64,000 nucleotides of DNA from an uncultured Bacilli bacterium (GCA_934130175.1 CAKOXP010000005.1:23522-87521), one strand, 5' to 3'. Positions 8,069-16,301 are shown, counted from the stretch's first letter. A program made the numbers and translations. Notes: generated by a model not told the origin, from the letters alone.

Positions 8069-9297
8069 TGAATAAAGAAATATTAAATTTAGTAAATGAT
8101 TGTGAAAAACTATGTAAGGATGAATTTTCTAAAATAGATGAGATTTGTTTTAAAAATACAAGTAAAGTAATAGAGGCTTTTCATGAAGAAGAGGTATGCG
8201 AAAATGATTTTAACCAAACTACAGGTTATGGTTATGATGACATCGGAAGAGAAAAAATAGAAAAGATTTTTGCTAGAGTCCTTAATTTTCCTGATGCCTT
8301 AGTTAGAAATCAATTTGTATCAGGTTCTCATGCCTTGAATGTTACTTTTTTTGCACTTTTAAGACCAGGTGATATTTTACTTTCTATTAGTGGAGAACCA
8401 TATGATACTCTACATGAAGTTATTGGTATTAAAGATAATCCTAGTAGTTTGAAATCATTTGGAATAAAGTATCATCAAATAGACTTAGTAGATAATGATT
8501 TTGATTATGAAAAAATAAAACATTTTATTACTAAAAATAAAGTTAAAGTTATTGAAATTCAAAGATCTAAAGGTTATTCTACAAGAAGTAGTCTTAGTAT
8601 CTCTAAACTTGATAAAATTATTTCTTTTATTAAAGATATTGATAATGAAATTATTATTATGGTAGATAATTGCTATTGTGAATTTGTAAGTGAAAAAGAA
8701 TTAGGTTCTACTAAGGCAGATATTTGTGTTGGTTCCTTAATTAAAAATTTAGGTGGAGGTATTGCGCCAAATGGGGCTTATGTTGCAGGACGTCATGATT
8801 TAATTAATTTAGTTGGGGAAAGATTAACACTTCCAGGTGAAGGTAGGGAAGTAGGTCCAACTCTGGGAATTAATAAAAGTATTTTACAAGGCTTATTTTT
8901 AGCTCCAAGTGTTGTAGCATCTAGTTTGAAAGTTGCAATTTTAACCTCATGTGTTTTAGAAAAACTAGGTTATAAAGTAGAACCTAGATATAATGAAGAG
9001 CGAGCTGATATTGTTCAAAATATTATCTTTGAAGATCCAGATAAACTAATAAAATATACCCAAGGAATTCAAAGTGGCTCTCCAATCGATGCCAAATCAA
9101 CACCAATTCCATGGGATATGCCAGGTTATGATGATCAAGTTATTATGGCAAGTGGTTCATTTACACAAGGCTCTAGTATAGAAATAAGTTGCGATGGACC
9201 AATTAGAAAACCTTATATCGCATATCAACAAGGTTCACTTACTTATGATTCAGGAAAAATTGCTTTAATTTATGCTTTACAAAGTTTAGAAAAATAA
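8068..9297 (+). CDS. PLP-dependent methionine gamma-lyase/aluminium-resistance family protein
   Basis: A 409-residue PLP enzyme of the Cys/Met-metabolism fold related to Bacillus YnbB (PF06838, named for aluminium resistance). The PLP lysine lies in GSLIKNLGGG (Lys226); RNQFVSGSHAL and the aspartate in IIMVDNCYCEF are the phosphate- and ring-contacting elements. The C-terminal QSGSPIDAKSTPIPWDMPGYDDQVIMASGSF region is distinctive for the family (quoted here only as landmarks QSGSPIDA and MPGYDDQV). It is coupled to the SDR gene upstream. The physiological reaction of the family is not settled; a beta/gamma-lyase on sulfur amino acids is the usual suggestion. Confidence 0.88.
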   Translation: MNKEILNLVNDCEKLCKDEFSKIDEICFKNTSKVIEAFHEEEVCENDFNQTTGYGYDDIGREKIEKIFARVLNFPDALVRNQFVSGSHALNVTFFALLRPGDILLSISGEPYDTLHEVIGIKDNPSSLKSFGIKYHQIDLVDNDFDYEKIKHFITKNKVKVIEIQRSKGYSTRSSLSISKLDKIISFIKDIDNEIIIMVDNCYCEFVSEKELGSTKADICVGSLIKNLGGGIAPNGAYVAGRHDLINLVGERLTLPGEGREVGPTLGINKSILQGLFLAPSVVASSLKVAILTSCVLEKLGYKVEPRYNEERADIVQNIIFEDPDKLIKYTQGIQSGSPIDAKSTPIPWDMPGYDDQVIMASGSFTQGSSIEISCDGPIRKPYIAYQQGSLTYDSGKIALIYALQSLEK

Positions 9298-9358
9298 TTT
9301 ATTATTTAGTAGCATAAAATATAATTATGTGATATTATGTGATAAAGGAGTGAAAAAT

Positions 9359-9964
9359 ATGTCAAGTTATGATTCAGCATATGCTGTAGGAAGCGCAATA
9401 GGAGGATTTGCACTAGGAATGATGGTTTTTGTAGGAATCGTATTCTTAATTGTAATAGCAGTATTAGTTCTAAAAATAATTGGAGAATGGAAAATTTTAG
9501 TTAAAGGTGGAAAACCAGGATGGGGAGCATTAATTCCTTTCTATAATCAATATTTATTATGTGATATGGTAGGAATTAGTCCATGGTGGATTTTGATAGT
9601 ATTCGTATGTGGATGCCTTTCATTTATCCCTGTTATAGGATCTTTACTTTCACTTGCAGCTTCAATTTATTTTGCTATTATTTTAAATGTAAGTATTGCA
9701 CGTAGTTTTGGTAAGGAAGATTCATACGCAGTAGGTCTTATCTTACTTCAATCAATCTTCTATTTGATTTTAGGTTGTGGTGAAGCAAAATATGAAGGTA
9801 AGAAACCAATGGATGATGTTGTTATGAATTCTATTACTAAAAATACACAATCAAATTCTACAGCAACAGCTACAAGTGCTGATACAAAATTCTGTACTGC
9901 TTGCGGAAATAAAATGGATAAAGCTACAAAATTCTGTCCAGCATGCGGAAAAGAAGTTAAATAA
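9359..9964 (+). CDS. Membrane protein with C-terminal zinc ribbon (DUF5684-like)
   Basis: A 201-residue protein with about four hydrophobic segments in the first 140 residues, including the motif GKPGWGALIPFYNQYLL typical of DUF5684 membrane proteins, then a polar Ser/Thr linker and a C-terminal zinc ribbon with two Cys pairs (FCTACGNK and FCPACGKE). ATG 9359 follows AAAGGAG at proper distance; an upstream in-frame start at 9329 lacks a site. A strong terminator follows. Function is unknown; the ribbon probably faces the cytoplasm. Confidence 0.75.
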   Translation: MSSYDSAYAVGSAIGGFALGMMVFVGIVFLIVIAVLVLKIIGEWKILVKGGKPGWGALIPFYNQYLLCDMVGISPWWILIVFVCGCLSFIPVIGSLLSLAASIYFAIILNVSIARSFGKEDSYAVGLILLQSIFYLILGCGEAKYEGKKPMDDVVMNSITKNTQSNSTATATSADTKFCTACGNKMDKATKFCPACGKEVK

Positions 9965-9992
9965 AGAATATTCTTGTAATATTCTTTTTTTT
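9964..9992 (+). terminator. Terminator after the DUF5684-like gene
   Basis: AAGAATATT pairs with AATATTCTT over a 5-nt loop, followed by a T run. Confidence 0.85.
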
Positions 9993-10028
9993 TGGAACAT
10001 ATAGTTTATCGTAAGGAGGAGGCTTCGT

Positions 10029-10532
10029 ATGATAAACAAACAAAATTTATGGTTTTTAACATTATTTAGTTTGATATTAGTTCTTAGTGTCTATTACATT
10101 ACAATGCCAAATGATTTGTTAGTAGGAGATAAAAATAATAGTGTTGTTACTAAAAGTAGCAAGAAAAAGGCAACTGTCAAGGAAACATCTAGCTTAGTTG
10201 CAATGAGAGTTTCTTTAGAAGAAGAACGTCAAGAACAAATGGTAAGTTTACAAGAAAAACTTACAAATAAAAAGGCAACAACAGATGAAAAGAATAATGC
10301 TTATGAGCAATTAAAATACTTGAATCAACTTCAAGGACAAGAAGAAAACTTAGAAAAACAAATCAAGGAAAAGCTAGAATTAGATAGTTTTGTAAAAATA
10401 GATCAAAAGAATATTGAAGTAGTAGCTATTAAAGAAAAACATGATAGTAGTATAGCAAACAATATCATGCGACTTGTTCAATCTAACTACGAAGAGAAAA
10501 TGTATATTACTGTAACATTTAAGAAAAGCTAG
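10029..10532 (+). CDS. spoIIIAH: SpoIIIAH-like stage III sporulation protein
   Basis: In endospore formers SpoIIIAH sits in the mother-cell membrane and pairs with SpoIIQ to bridge mother cell and forespore. The start NKQNLWFLTLFSLILVLSVYY (landmarks LWFLTLFSL and LSVYY) is the family signature: a short cytoplasmic end and one membrane helix (8-26). A charged coiled-coil region (60-125) and a C-terminal ring-forming domain follow, total 167 residues. A strong AAGGAGGAGG precedes ATG 10029. An ATATT-N14-CATATAGT element at 9979-10005 loosely fits a sigma-E promoter. The rest of the spoIIIA operon is not adjacent, which is unusual. Confidence 0.85.
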   Translation: MINKQNLWFLTLFSLILVLSVYYITMPNDLLVGDKNNSVVTKSSKKKATVKETSSLVAMRVSLEEERQEQMVSLQEKLTNKKATTDEKNNAYEQLKYLNQLQGQEENLEKQIKEKLELDSFVKIDQKNIEVVAIKEKHDSSIANNIMRLVQSNYEEKMYITVTFKKS

Positions 10533-10545
10533 GCACTTTGACTGA

Positions 10546-10572
10546 ACGTATTTACTCTTGTTTCATACAATA
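10546..10572 (+). promoter_or_regulatory. Possible sigma-K-type promoter of gerE
   Basis: AC (10546-10547), exactly 16 bp, then CATACAATA (10564-10572), fitting the Bacillus sigma-K consensus AC-N16-CATANNNTA. In B. subtilis gerE is a sigma-K gene. No good sigma-A pair with normal spacing is seen here. A chance match in AT-rich DNA cannot be excluded. Confidence 0.45.
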
Positions 10573-10605
10573 CTCTAGGTAAGTATAAAAGAAGGGAAGA
10601 ATACT

Positions 10606-10812
10606 ATGTCAAATAAAATTCTTACAAATAGAGAAAAAGAAGTGTTTGAACTATTAATACTTAATAAAACAACTAAGGATATAGCTAAGGATTTACAAAT
10701 AAGTGAAAAAACAGTAAGAAATCATATTTCCAATGCAATGCAAAAACTAGGAGTAAATGGTAGAGCAAGTGCTGTTGTAGAATTATTAAAATTAGGTGAA
10801 ATTTCACTATAA
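10606..10812 (+). CDS. gerE: GerE-type LuxR-family sporulation regulator
   Basis: A 68-residue DNA-binding protein that is only a LuxR/GerE helix-turn-helix. LTNREKEVFELL, ISEKTVRNHISNAMQKLGV and GRASAVVELLKLGE match Bacillus GerE (74 residues), including the recognition helix. In Bacillus GerE is the last regulator of the mother-cell programme, acting on coat genes with sigma-K. GAAGGGA precedes ATG 10606. It is followed by a terminator and then gerM, the gene order of Bacillus (gerE-ysmB-gerM without ysmB). Identification is strong; whether the cell sporulates is inference. Confidence 0.9.
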   Translation: MSNKILTNREKEVFELLILNKTTKDIAKDLQISEKTVRNHISNAMQKLGVNGRASAVVELLKLGEISL

Positions 10813-10837
10813 ATCGTACTATTTTAGTACGATTTTT
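10811..10837 (+). terminator. Terminator after gerE
   Basis: AAATCGTACT pairs with AGTACGATTT (10 bp, 4-nt loop), then T run. It begins at the gerE stop. Confidence 0.85.
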
Positions 10838-10860
10838 CATATTATTGACTAGGTGATATT

Positions 10861-11784
10861 ATGCTAAAGAAAAAAGCTTTAAGAAAGATATTTATAACAA
10901 CATTAACTGCTTTTGTTTTATTAGTGGTATACTCAATTCCTAGTCTCTATCAAGATGATACTTTAAAAACAAATTTAGAGGTTGAATATATAACAGGAAT
11001 AGGAACTAATAATATTTATTTGCTAGATAAAAATGATTATTTGGTTAAAACTAAAATACTATTAGACTCTACTTCAAAAGAAGAACAGGTAAAAAAGTTA
11101 ATCAAAAATTTAACTATAAATGATAATTCCAAATTTCCTAATGGTCTCGAAGCAACAATTCCAGAAGACACTAAACTTTTAGAAGTATATTATGATGAAC
11201 ACTATTTAACACTTAATTTTAATAACAAACTGATTAAAGATGAGGAAAAAATAGAAAAGATAATTGAATCTATCGTTTATAGTGTTATGGATTTAGGACA
11301 AATTGATGGTGTAATAATAGAAGTTAATGGAGAAACTATCGATGGTTACAATAAGGTTTTAGATAGGAATATTGGTATTAATAAAAGTTATGATATAAAA
11401 TCAAGAAAAGATATTAATAAAGTAGTGGTTTATTATTTAGAACAGTTAGATGGAGTAAATTACTATGTACCAGTAACAAAATATTTAAATGATAGTGATG
11501 AGAAGATAAAAATTATTATTAATGAGTTAACCGCAAGTTATATATATGAACCGAACTTAATGAGTTTTTTAAACAGTAATACAAAATTACTTGATTATAA
11601 GGAACAAGAAAATGTAATGACTATCAACTTTAATAATGCTATTTTTGATGGAGACAATAAGATTTTAGAAGAAGTTACTTATACTTTAGCATATTCTGTT
11701 TTTGCTAATTATGATGTGGCACAAGTCATGATAAATGTCGATGGAAAAAATATTGAAACAGTTGGTTTAGATGATTTAAAATAA
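10861..11784 (+). CDS. gerM: GerM-like lipoprotein/membrane protein with two GerMN domains
   Basis: A 307-residue protein with an N-terminal membrane anchor (about 10-28: IFITTLTAFVLLVVYSI) and two GerMN domains (about 55-165 and 195-300), seen as the repeated pattern of a YYLTLNFNN-like strand followed by ESIVYSVMDLGQIDGVII and EEVTYTLAYSVFANYDVAQVMI. Bacillus GerM works in the engulfment-stage channel and spore germination. It has the same neighbour, gerE, as in Bacillus. Unlike Bacillus GerM there is no clear lipobox Cys; the anchor looks like an uncleaved helix. A terminator follows. Confidence 0.82.
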   Translation: MLKKKALRKIFITTLTAFVLLVVYSIPSLYQDDTLKTNLEVEYITGIGTNNIYLLDKNDYLVKTKILLDSTSKEEQVKKLIKNLTINDNSKFPNGLEATIPEDTKLLEVYYDEHYLTLNFNNKLIKDEEKIEKIIESIVYSVMDLGQIDGVIIEVNGETIDGYNKVLDRNIGINKSYDIKSRKDINKVVVYYLEQLDGVNYYVPVTKYLNDSDEKIKIIINELTASYIYEPNLMSFLNSNTKLLDYKEQENVMTINFNNAIFDGDNKILEEVTYTLAYSVFANYDVAQVMINVDGKNIETVGLDDLK

Positions 11785-11785
11785 C

Positions 11786-11812
11786 AGCAATACTTTAAAG
11801 TGTTGCTTTTTG
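11786..11812 (+). terminator. Terminator after gerM
   Basis: AGCAATACT pairs with AGTGTTGCT around TTAA, then T-rich sequence. Confidence 0.8.
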
Positions 11813-11866
11813 ATTGCCTTTTTTTTGGTTTTGTGTTAAAATACAGAACAAAAGAAGAGGGATAGT

Positions 11867-13054
11867 ATGGATGAATTAATTAATATGGATATAGAAGTTG
11901 ATTTTGAATTCTATAAAGCATATTTATTGTTTTTTAAAGAAAAAATAGACTTTGATAATCCTGATTTTAAGAATAGAATGAATAGTATGATTCACCTATT
12001 AAACGAATTTGGCCTTTATCGTGATAGATACTTGGTTAAAGATATAAAGAATGGTATTCCATATAGTCAAAGACTTAATAGGATTTGTTATCATATGCGT
12101 TCAAGATTTAAGACGTTTTCAGAAGAACAACTTAGATTTTTAGATGAATTAGAGGTATCATATCCTAGCCTTGATGAAGAACTAATTTCTAAGTTAGGTG
12201 ATATTTTAGCAGATGTATCAGGAAATAGTGATATTGATAAGTATTATTTGATAGCAGATACATCTCAAAAACTGATGTCTAATGATAGAGAATATACTAT
12301 TGACGTATTATTTAATACAATTGGTATAGATAAGTATGATAATCTTGATGATTTAAAAACTCAAATAAAAAGCTATCAAAGAAAAAAGACAGAAGAAGAG
12401 GTTAATTCTTCTGATGAATTTCATGATGCTTGTAATAAATATGGATTAAATTTTTTGAATTTTAGTCTTGTTGATAATTATGTTGTAGTTAGAACTTTTC
12501 ATGATAATTTGTGTGTGATCATGAATGAAAATTATGACATTATTAATATAACAAAATTAGATGAAAAGAATCTAAAAAATCAAGTTGAAGAATCGTTTGC
12601 TGAATTAAATGGTTATGATTTAAAATATCCATTTGATAATTTAAACTTAGATGATATTGTAAGAATTGGAAATAGTAATATTGAAAGCAATTGTGAGTTA
12701 GATACTGAGATTCTATCTTATATTAGGTTTATGAGTATTGAAGCTAGCATCTATCAAAGAAATATGTTAGCTGTGCAATCAGTTGGATTGGAACTTCCAT
12801 TGATTACAAAATATTTACATTCAGTTCAAAATAATATGGAAGAATACATTAATTGCCGTAAAGGCATTAGTATGCCAACTGAAAGTAATGATATTTTAGA
12901 ATTTCTTGGTCAAAAATATGAAACTAGCATCGATTGTAATGATATAGAAAATATAATTAAGTTTATTTATAGTGAACATGATGAAAATGAAGTAGAAAAA
13001 TGTGTTCAAAAACTAAGAGTTAAATCTTTCAAACAAAAAGTAAAGACTATTTAA
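11867..13054 (+). CDS. Hypothetical acidic cytoplasmic protein
   Basis: A 395-residue protein that I do not recognise. It is rich in Asp, Glu, Asn and Ile, mostly predicted helical in the first half (residues 1-190), with a more beta-like middle (about 200-235: NFLNFSLVDNYVVVRTF, CVIMNENYDIINI) and a helical C-terminal part. There is no signal peptide, membrane helix or obvious catalytic motif. GAAGAGGGA precedes ATG 11867. It stands alone between the gerM terminator and its own terminator, just before tRNA-Arg. Function cannot be inferred. Confidence 0.75.
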   Translation: MDELINMDIEVDFEFYKAYLLFFKEKIDFDNPDFKNRMNSMIHLLNEFGLYRDRYLVKDIKNGIPYSQRLNRICYHMRSRFKTFSEEQLRFLDELEVSYPSLDEELISKLGDILADVSGNSDIDKYYLIADTSQKLMSNDREYTIDVLFNTIGIDKYDNLDDLKTQIKSYQRKKTEEEVNSSDEFHDACNKYGLNFLNFSLVDNYVVVRTFHDNLCVIMNENYDIINITKLDEKNLKNQVEESFAELNGYDLKYPFDNLNLDDIVRIGNSNIESNCELDTEILSYIRFMSIEASIYQRNMLAVQSVGLELPLITKYLHSVQNNMEEYINCRKGISMPTESNDILEFLGQKYETSIDCNDIENIIKFIYSEHDENEVEKCVQKLRVKSFKQKVKTI

Positions 13055-13079
13055 AGAAAAATAGTAATTACTTTTTTTA
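13035..13079 (+). terminator. Terminator overlapping the end of the hypothetical gene
   Basis: Outer stem AAAAAGTAA/TTACTTTTT with an inner stem CTATTT/AAATAG, then seven T. Confidence 0.55.
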
Positions 13080-13098
13080 TTAAAAAAATAAAAAGTAC

Positions 13099-13127
13099 TT
13101 GAAAGATAACGATTATTGTTGTATAAT
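13099..13127 (+). promoter_or_regulatory. Promoter of tRNA-Arg
   Basis: TTGAAA, 17 bp, TATAAT, 21 bp before the mature tRNA. It shares the CTTGAAA-RATAACG element with the rpsU promoter. Confidence 0.75.
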
Positions 13128-13147
13128 TTATTTTGTCAGTTGGTTAT

Positions 13148-13224
13148 GTCTGCGTAGCTCAGCTGGATAGAGCAATCGCCTTCTAAGCGATCGGTCAGGC
13201 GTTCGAGTCGCCTCGCGGACACCA
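13148..13224 (+). tRNA. tRNA-Arg (anticodon TCT)
   Basis: A full cloverleaf: acceptor GTCTGCG/CGCGGAC, D arm GCTCAGCTGGATAGAGC, anticodon stem ATCGC/GCGAT with loop CTTCTAA (anticodon TCT), T arm AGGCG-TTCGAGT-CGCCT, and encoded CCA. It reads AGA codons, the main arginine codon in this AT-rich genome. Confidence 0.97.
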
Positions 13225-13237
13225 TTAATGATAATAG

Positions 13238-13266
13238 AACTCTTACTTATGTAAGGGTTTTTATTT
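13238..13266 (+). terminator. Terminator of tRNA-Arg
   Basis: AACTCTTAC pairs with GTAAGGGTT around TTAT, then a T-rich tail. Confidence 0.8.
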
Positions 13267-13345
13267 TGTATAAATTTTTTTATTTTTTCCGGAAAAATTA
13301 TCTACTTCTACAATAATAGAAGTAGGAGGTATTATAAATTGTTAT

Positions 13346-15421
13346 ATGAAAGTTGTTTTACAAGATGGTATTAAAGATTGTGGTATTTGTTGCTTACTTT
13401 CAATTATTAGGCACTATGGAGGTAATAGTTCAAAGGAATATTTGCGACAGCTTACCAACACCACTAAGAATGGCGTTAGTGCATATAATTTAGTTACTGC
13501 TGCTGAGACATTAGGGTTTTCTTCACTAGCAATGAAAGGAGAGTTGGAAAACCTTAATAGAGATAATTTGCCTTGTATCGCTCATGTTATCATAAACAAA
13601 AGTTATCAACACTTTGTTGTTATTTATGATATAGATATAAAATTAAATAAAATCACTATAATGGACCCCGCCAAAGGTAAAAGATTAGTTTCAGTTTCGG
13701 AATTTAAATTAATGTCTAGTAATAATTATCTGTTTTTAGTACCAAACAAAAAATTACCAAATTTACTGGAAAATAAAGAGGTAAAAGAATCTATAATTGT
13801 TTTTATTAGTACACACAAGAAATTATTTCTGACTATTCTATATTTAAACCTATCATACTTTGTATTTCATATTTTATCTGCTTTTCATTTTAAATATTTA
13901 CTTAATTTTAGTATTGAGTATAAAGTCAGTAATAATATAATGGTTATATCTTTAGTAATAGGAGTTATTTATCTTTTAAAAGAAACCTCTATTATGTTAA
14001 GGAATATTATCATTACTAAGTATAGTGAACTTTTGGATTATAAGATAACTTTGAAGACATATAAACAAATTATTTTACTTCCATATCTCTATTATAAAAA
14101 TAGAACTACTGGAGAAATACTTTCAAGAGTAAAAGATTTATCTTATGTAAAAAACTATATTGTAAAATTATTCACTATATGTTCAACAGATGTTTTTACA
14201 AGTTTTATCTTTATAATACTTTTATTCAATATTAGTAAAATACTTACTATATGTTCAATTGGATTATTTATATTGTTGATTATCTTAAATTTGTTACAAA
14301 AACCACATCTTCAATTAAAAATCAAAAAATATTATAGAAGAGAAGAAAAACTAAATTCTTATTTGATAGAAGTTTTATCTTGTATGGATGTTATAAAAGG
14401 AATGCATACAGAAAAGTTAGTTATTGATAAATTAAGGATAAAGTATCAAAATTTTTTGGAAGCAATCTATAATTTATCATTTACACAAGAATTATTCACA
14501 TATTTATCAAATAGTATTAATGCTTTATTTCAAATAATAATTTTGGGACTAGGAAGCTATGAAGTAATAAGAACAAACTTAAGTTTAGCTCAATTAATTG
14601 TTTATCAAAGTATTTTATCATTTTTAAATACTTCTATATCTAATATTGTTAACTTAGTTCATGATTATCCAAATTATACTTTAGCTAAAGAAAGAATAGA
14701 AGATTTATTTAATATTCAAAGAGAAAAATTTATAGTTAGTAATTCTTCATTTGATTTAGTTTTAAAGAAAATTAAATATAAGAATTTAAGTTATTCATAT
14801 AATAGTAAGCCTTTGTTAAAAAACATTAATTTGGAAATTAAAGCTAAGGATAAGGTGTTCTTACTAGGAACTAGTGGAAGTGGCAAATCAACTTTAGTCA
14901 AATTATTAATGAGATATTTAGAAGTTCCCTTTGGAATGTTAGATATAAATAATGTAGATATTAACCATTATAATCTTGATAATCTTAGAAATAATATTAC
15001 GTATATTTCTCAACAAGAATTTTTATTTAGTGATACACTCTATAATAATATTACTTTAGGAAAAGATTATAATGAAGAAGAAGTGTTAAAAGTTATGAAG
15101 TTAACTCTAGTAAATGAATTTATTGATAATAATTCTTTATCATACAATCAGTTAGTAGAAGAAAATGGTCTTAATTTTAGTGGAGGAGAAAGGCAAAGAA
15201 TTATACTGGCGAGGAGTATTTTAAAGAAGAGCGATATTTATATCTTTGATGAAGCATTAAGTCAAATTGATATTGAAAGAGAAGAAAAGATACTAAAAAA
15301 TATTTTTAGTTATTTGAAAGATAAGATAATAATTGTAATTTCTCATCGTTATGATAATAAGGGTTTATTTAATAGAATAATCAGGCTTAAAGATGGAGAA
15401 ATAAGTGAAGAAAAACTATGA
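13346..15421 (+). CDS. Peptidase C39-containing bacteriocin ABC exporter
   Basis: This protein cuts double-glycine leaders and exports the mature peptide, combining protease, membrane and ATPase parts in 691 residues. The N-terminal C39 domain has Gln6, Cys12 (DCGICC), His89 (YQHFVVIYD) and Asp107 (MDPAKG). Five to six membrane helices lie between about 150 and 430. The ATPase has GTSGSGKST (about 509-517), signature FSGGERQR (about 610-617) and IYIFDEALSQID (about 630-641). The start VVLQDGIKDCG fits the family, though AGGAGG lies about 17 bp before the ATG, an unusually long gap. It heads a five-gene bacteriocin unit; its stop overlaps the next gene. Confidence 0.93.
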   Translation: MKVVLQDGIKDCGICCLLSIIRHYGGNSSKEYLRQLTNTTKNGVSAYNLVTAAETLGFSSLAMKGELENLNRDNLPCIAHVIINKSYQHFVVIYDIDIKLNKITIMDPAKGKRLVSVSEFKLMSSNNYLFLVPNKKLPNLLENKEVKESIIVFISTHKKLFLTILYLNLSYFVFHILSAFHFKYLLNFSIEYKVSNNIMVISLVIGVIYLLKETSIMLRNIIITKYSELLDYKITLKTYKQIILLPYLYYKNRTTGEILSRVKDLSYVKNYIVKLFTICSTDVFTSFIFIILLFNISKILTICSIGLFILLIILNLLQKPHLQLKIKKYYRREEKLNSYLIEVLSCMDVIKGMHTEKLVIDKLRIKYQNFLEAIYNLSFTQELFTYLSNSINALFQIIILGLGSYEVIRTNLSLAQLIVYQSILSFLNTSISNIVNLVHDYPNYTLAKERIEDLFNIQREKFIVSNSSFDLVLKKIKYKNLSYSYNSKPLLKNINLEIKAKDKVFLLGTSGSGKSTLVKLLMRYLEVPFGMLDINNVDINHYNLDNLRNNITYISQQEFLFSDTLYNNITLGKDYNEEEVLKVMKLTLVNEFIDNNSLSYNQLVEENGLNFSGGERQRIILARSILKKSDIYIFDEALSQIDIEREEKILKNIFSYLKDKIIIVISHRYDNKGLFNRIIRLKDGEISEEKL

Positions 15422-15815
15422 AAAAATAGGATTAATTATTTTTGTGGTATTCATATTTATATTTATTGAAATTATTGTTATTAGTATTTTTTATAGTAAA
15501 AAATATAGAAACTACAAGGTTTTATCTACAATAGTTGTGACATCGAATTATACAAAATCATATCTAGATAGTAATGATTATAAAATGATTAGAAGTGGTA
15601 ATTATTTATATCTAGATAATAAGAAAATGAAATATGAAATTATTGATGTTAAGAAAAATGTTTTAAAACAGCATGATAAGTGGTATCATGAGGTATTACT
15701 AAAGATTAAATATCCTAATAACTATAAAGATAATGATACAATTACTATTAGTGTTTATAATCGTAAAGAGTTTTTATTTAATATTTTTAGAAAATGTTGG
15801 GAGGATGATATATGA
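15405..15815 (+). CDS. Single-TM accessory protein of the bacteriocin exporter
   Basis: A 136-residue protein with one N-terminal membrane helix (about 9-30, IGLIIFVVFIFIFIEIIVISIF) and an outer domain rich in beta strands. Its place after a C39 exporter is where HlyD/LcnD-type accessory proteins sit, but it is far shorter than those (usually over 400) and lacks their coiled coil; only the anchor and a lipoyl-like strand region could correspond. GTG 15405 is chosen because a GGAG site lies 7 bp before it and it overlaps the exporter gene by 17 bp. The end overlaps the first peptide gene (ATGA). Confidence 0.7.
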   Translation: MKKNYEKIGLIIFVVFIFIFIEIIVISIFYSKKYRNYKVLSTIVVTSNYTKSYLDSNDYKMIRSGNYLYLDNKKMKYEIIDVKKNVLKQHDKWYHEVLLKIKYPNNYKDNDTITISVYNRKEFLFNIFRKCWEDDI

Positions 15816-15952
15816 AAAAACTAAAAGATAATGACCTTGAAAAGATTCAAGGTGGTTTTTCTGCTTGGGCAGCCTTAGGCATTGCATCTGCTGTAATATT
15901 TTTATCAGGAGTATTTGAAGGAATAGTACATCCTAGAGGTTGTTCATCATGA
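15812..15952 (+). CDS. Double-glycine-leader bacteriocin peptide 1 (lactobin A/cerein 7B-like)
   Basis: A 46-residue precursor. The leader MKKLKDNDLEKIQGG has the class II pattern of hydrophobic and Glu residues before Gly-Gly, the C39 cleavage signal. The 31-residue mature part begins FSAWAALGIASAVIF, has a GxxxG motif (GVFEG) and ends HPRGCSS with a single Cys. The hydrophobic helix, the GVFEG segment and the Pro-x-x-Cys end resemble class IIb peptides of the lactobin A/cerein 7B group. GGGAGG lies 7 bp before ATG 15812; both ends overlap neighbouring genes by ATGA. Toxin action is by analogy. Confidence 0.82.
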   Translation: MKKLKDNDLEKIQGGFSAWAALGIASAVIFLSGVFEGIVHPRGCSS

Positions 15953-16116
15953 AGAAAGTAAATAATCTAGATGAAATAATAGGAGGAAGTAATTATATCA
16001 GTGGTACTATAATTAATTCTTTTGTAAATGTAATTAAGATTTTAATGGAAGCTGGAAAGGGAGTAGGCAGCTCAATTAGAAGGGTTGCGGAAGATGACCT
16101 TTGTCCGTTAAAATAG
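15949..16116 (+). CDS. Double-glycine-leader bacteriocin peptide 2
   Basis: A 55-residue precursor. The leader MKKVNNLDEIIGG ends in Gly-Gly for the C39 protease. The 42-residue mature part starts SNYISGTIINSF, carries AGKGVG (a GxxxG motif) and ends in DDLCPLK with a single Cys. Two adjacent peptides each with GxxxG is the hallmark of two-peptide (class IIb) bacteriocins, where the motifs pack the two helices in the target membrane. Translation is coupled to peptide 1 by ATGA; its own ribosome site is weak, which would give similar output from both. Confidence 0.78.
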   Translation: MKKVNNLDEIIGGSNYISGTIINSFVNVIKILMEAGKGVGSSIRRVAEDDLCPLK

Positions 16117-16280
16117 TTGAACATGTAAAGAAACGAAAGAATATATTAATAGTACTTGGAGTAATATTTTTGCTACCAATAATAAATTATTTTTTACTCT
16201 TTATTTATAATAGTGGTTGTCATGTAGGACTATTTTTAAGAAACATTTATGAAATAATTAGTACTTTAGCACAAAAATAA
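16101..16280 (+). CDS. Small membrane peptide, possible bacteriocin immunity or third peptide
   Basis: A 59-residue ORF with TTG start at 16101, overlapping peptide 2 by 16 bp; GGAAG lies 7 bp upstream and no better in-frame start exists after the stop at 16095. A basic N-terminus (VEHVKKRKN) is followed by one membrane helix (about 14-36) and an outside or C-terminal part NSGCHVGLFLRNIYEII. No double-glycine leader is seen. Last place in a bacteriocin unit and a single membrane helix suit an immunity protein, but this is inference from position only. The non-ATG start makes it less certain. Confidence 0.55.
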   Translation: MSVKIVEHVKKRKNILIVLGVIFLLPIINYFLLFIYNSGCHVGLFLRNIYEIISTLAQK

Positions 16281-16301
16281 TAAAAAACTTGTCAAAAATT
16301 C

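Noticed and set aside
9979..10005. Sigma-E promoter before the spoIIIAH-like gene (ATATT-N14-CATATAGT)
   Set aside because: Only 6 of 8 bases of the -10 fit, it overlaps the preceding terminator, and CATANNNT is common in AT-rich DNA; mentioned in the gene entry but not called.
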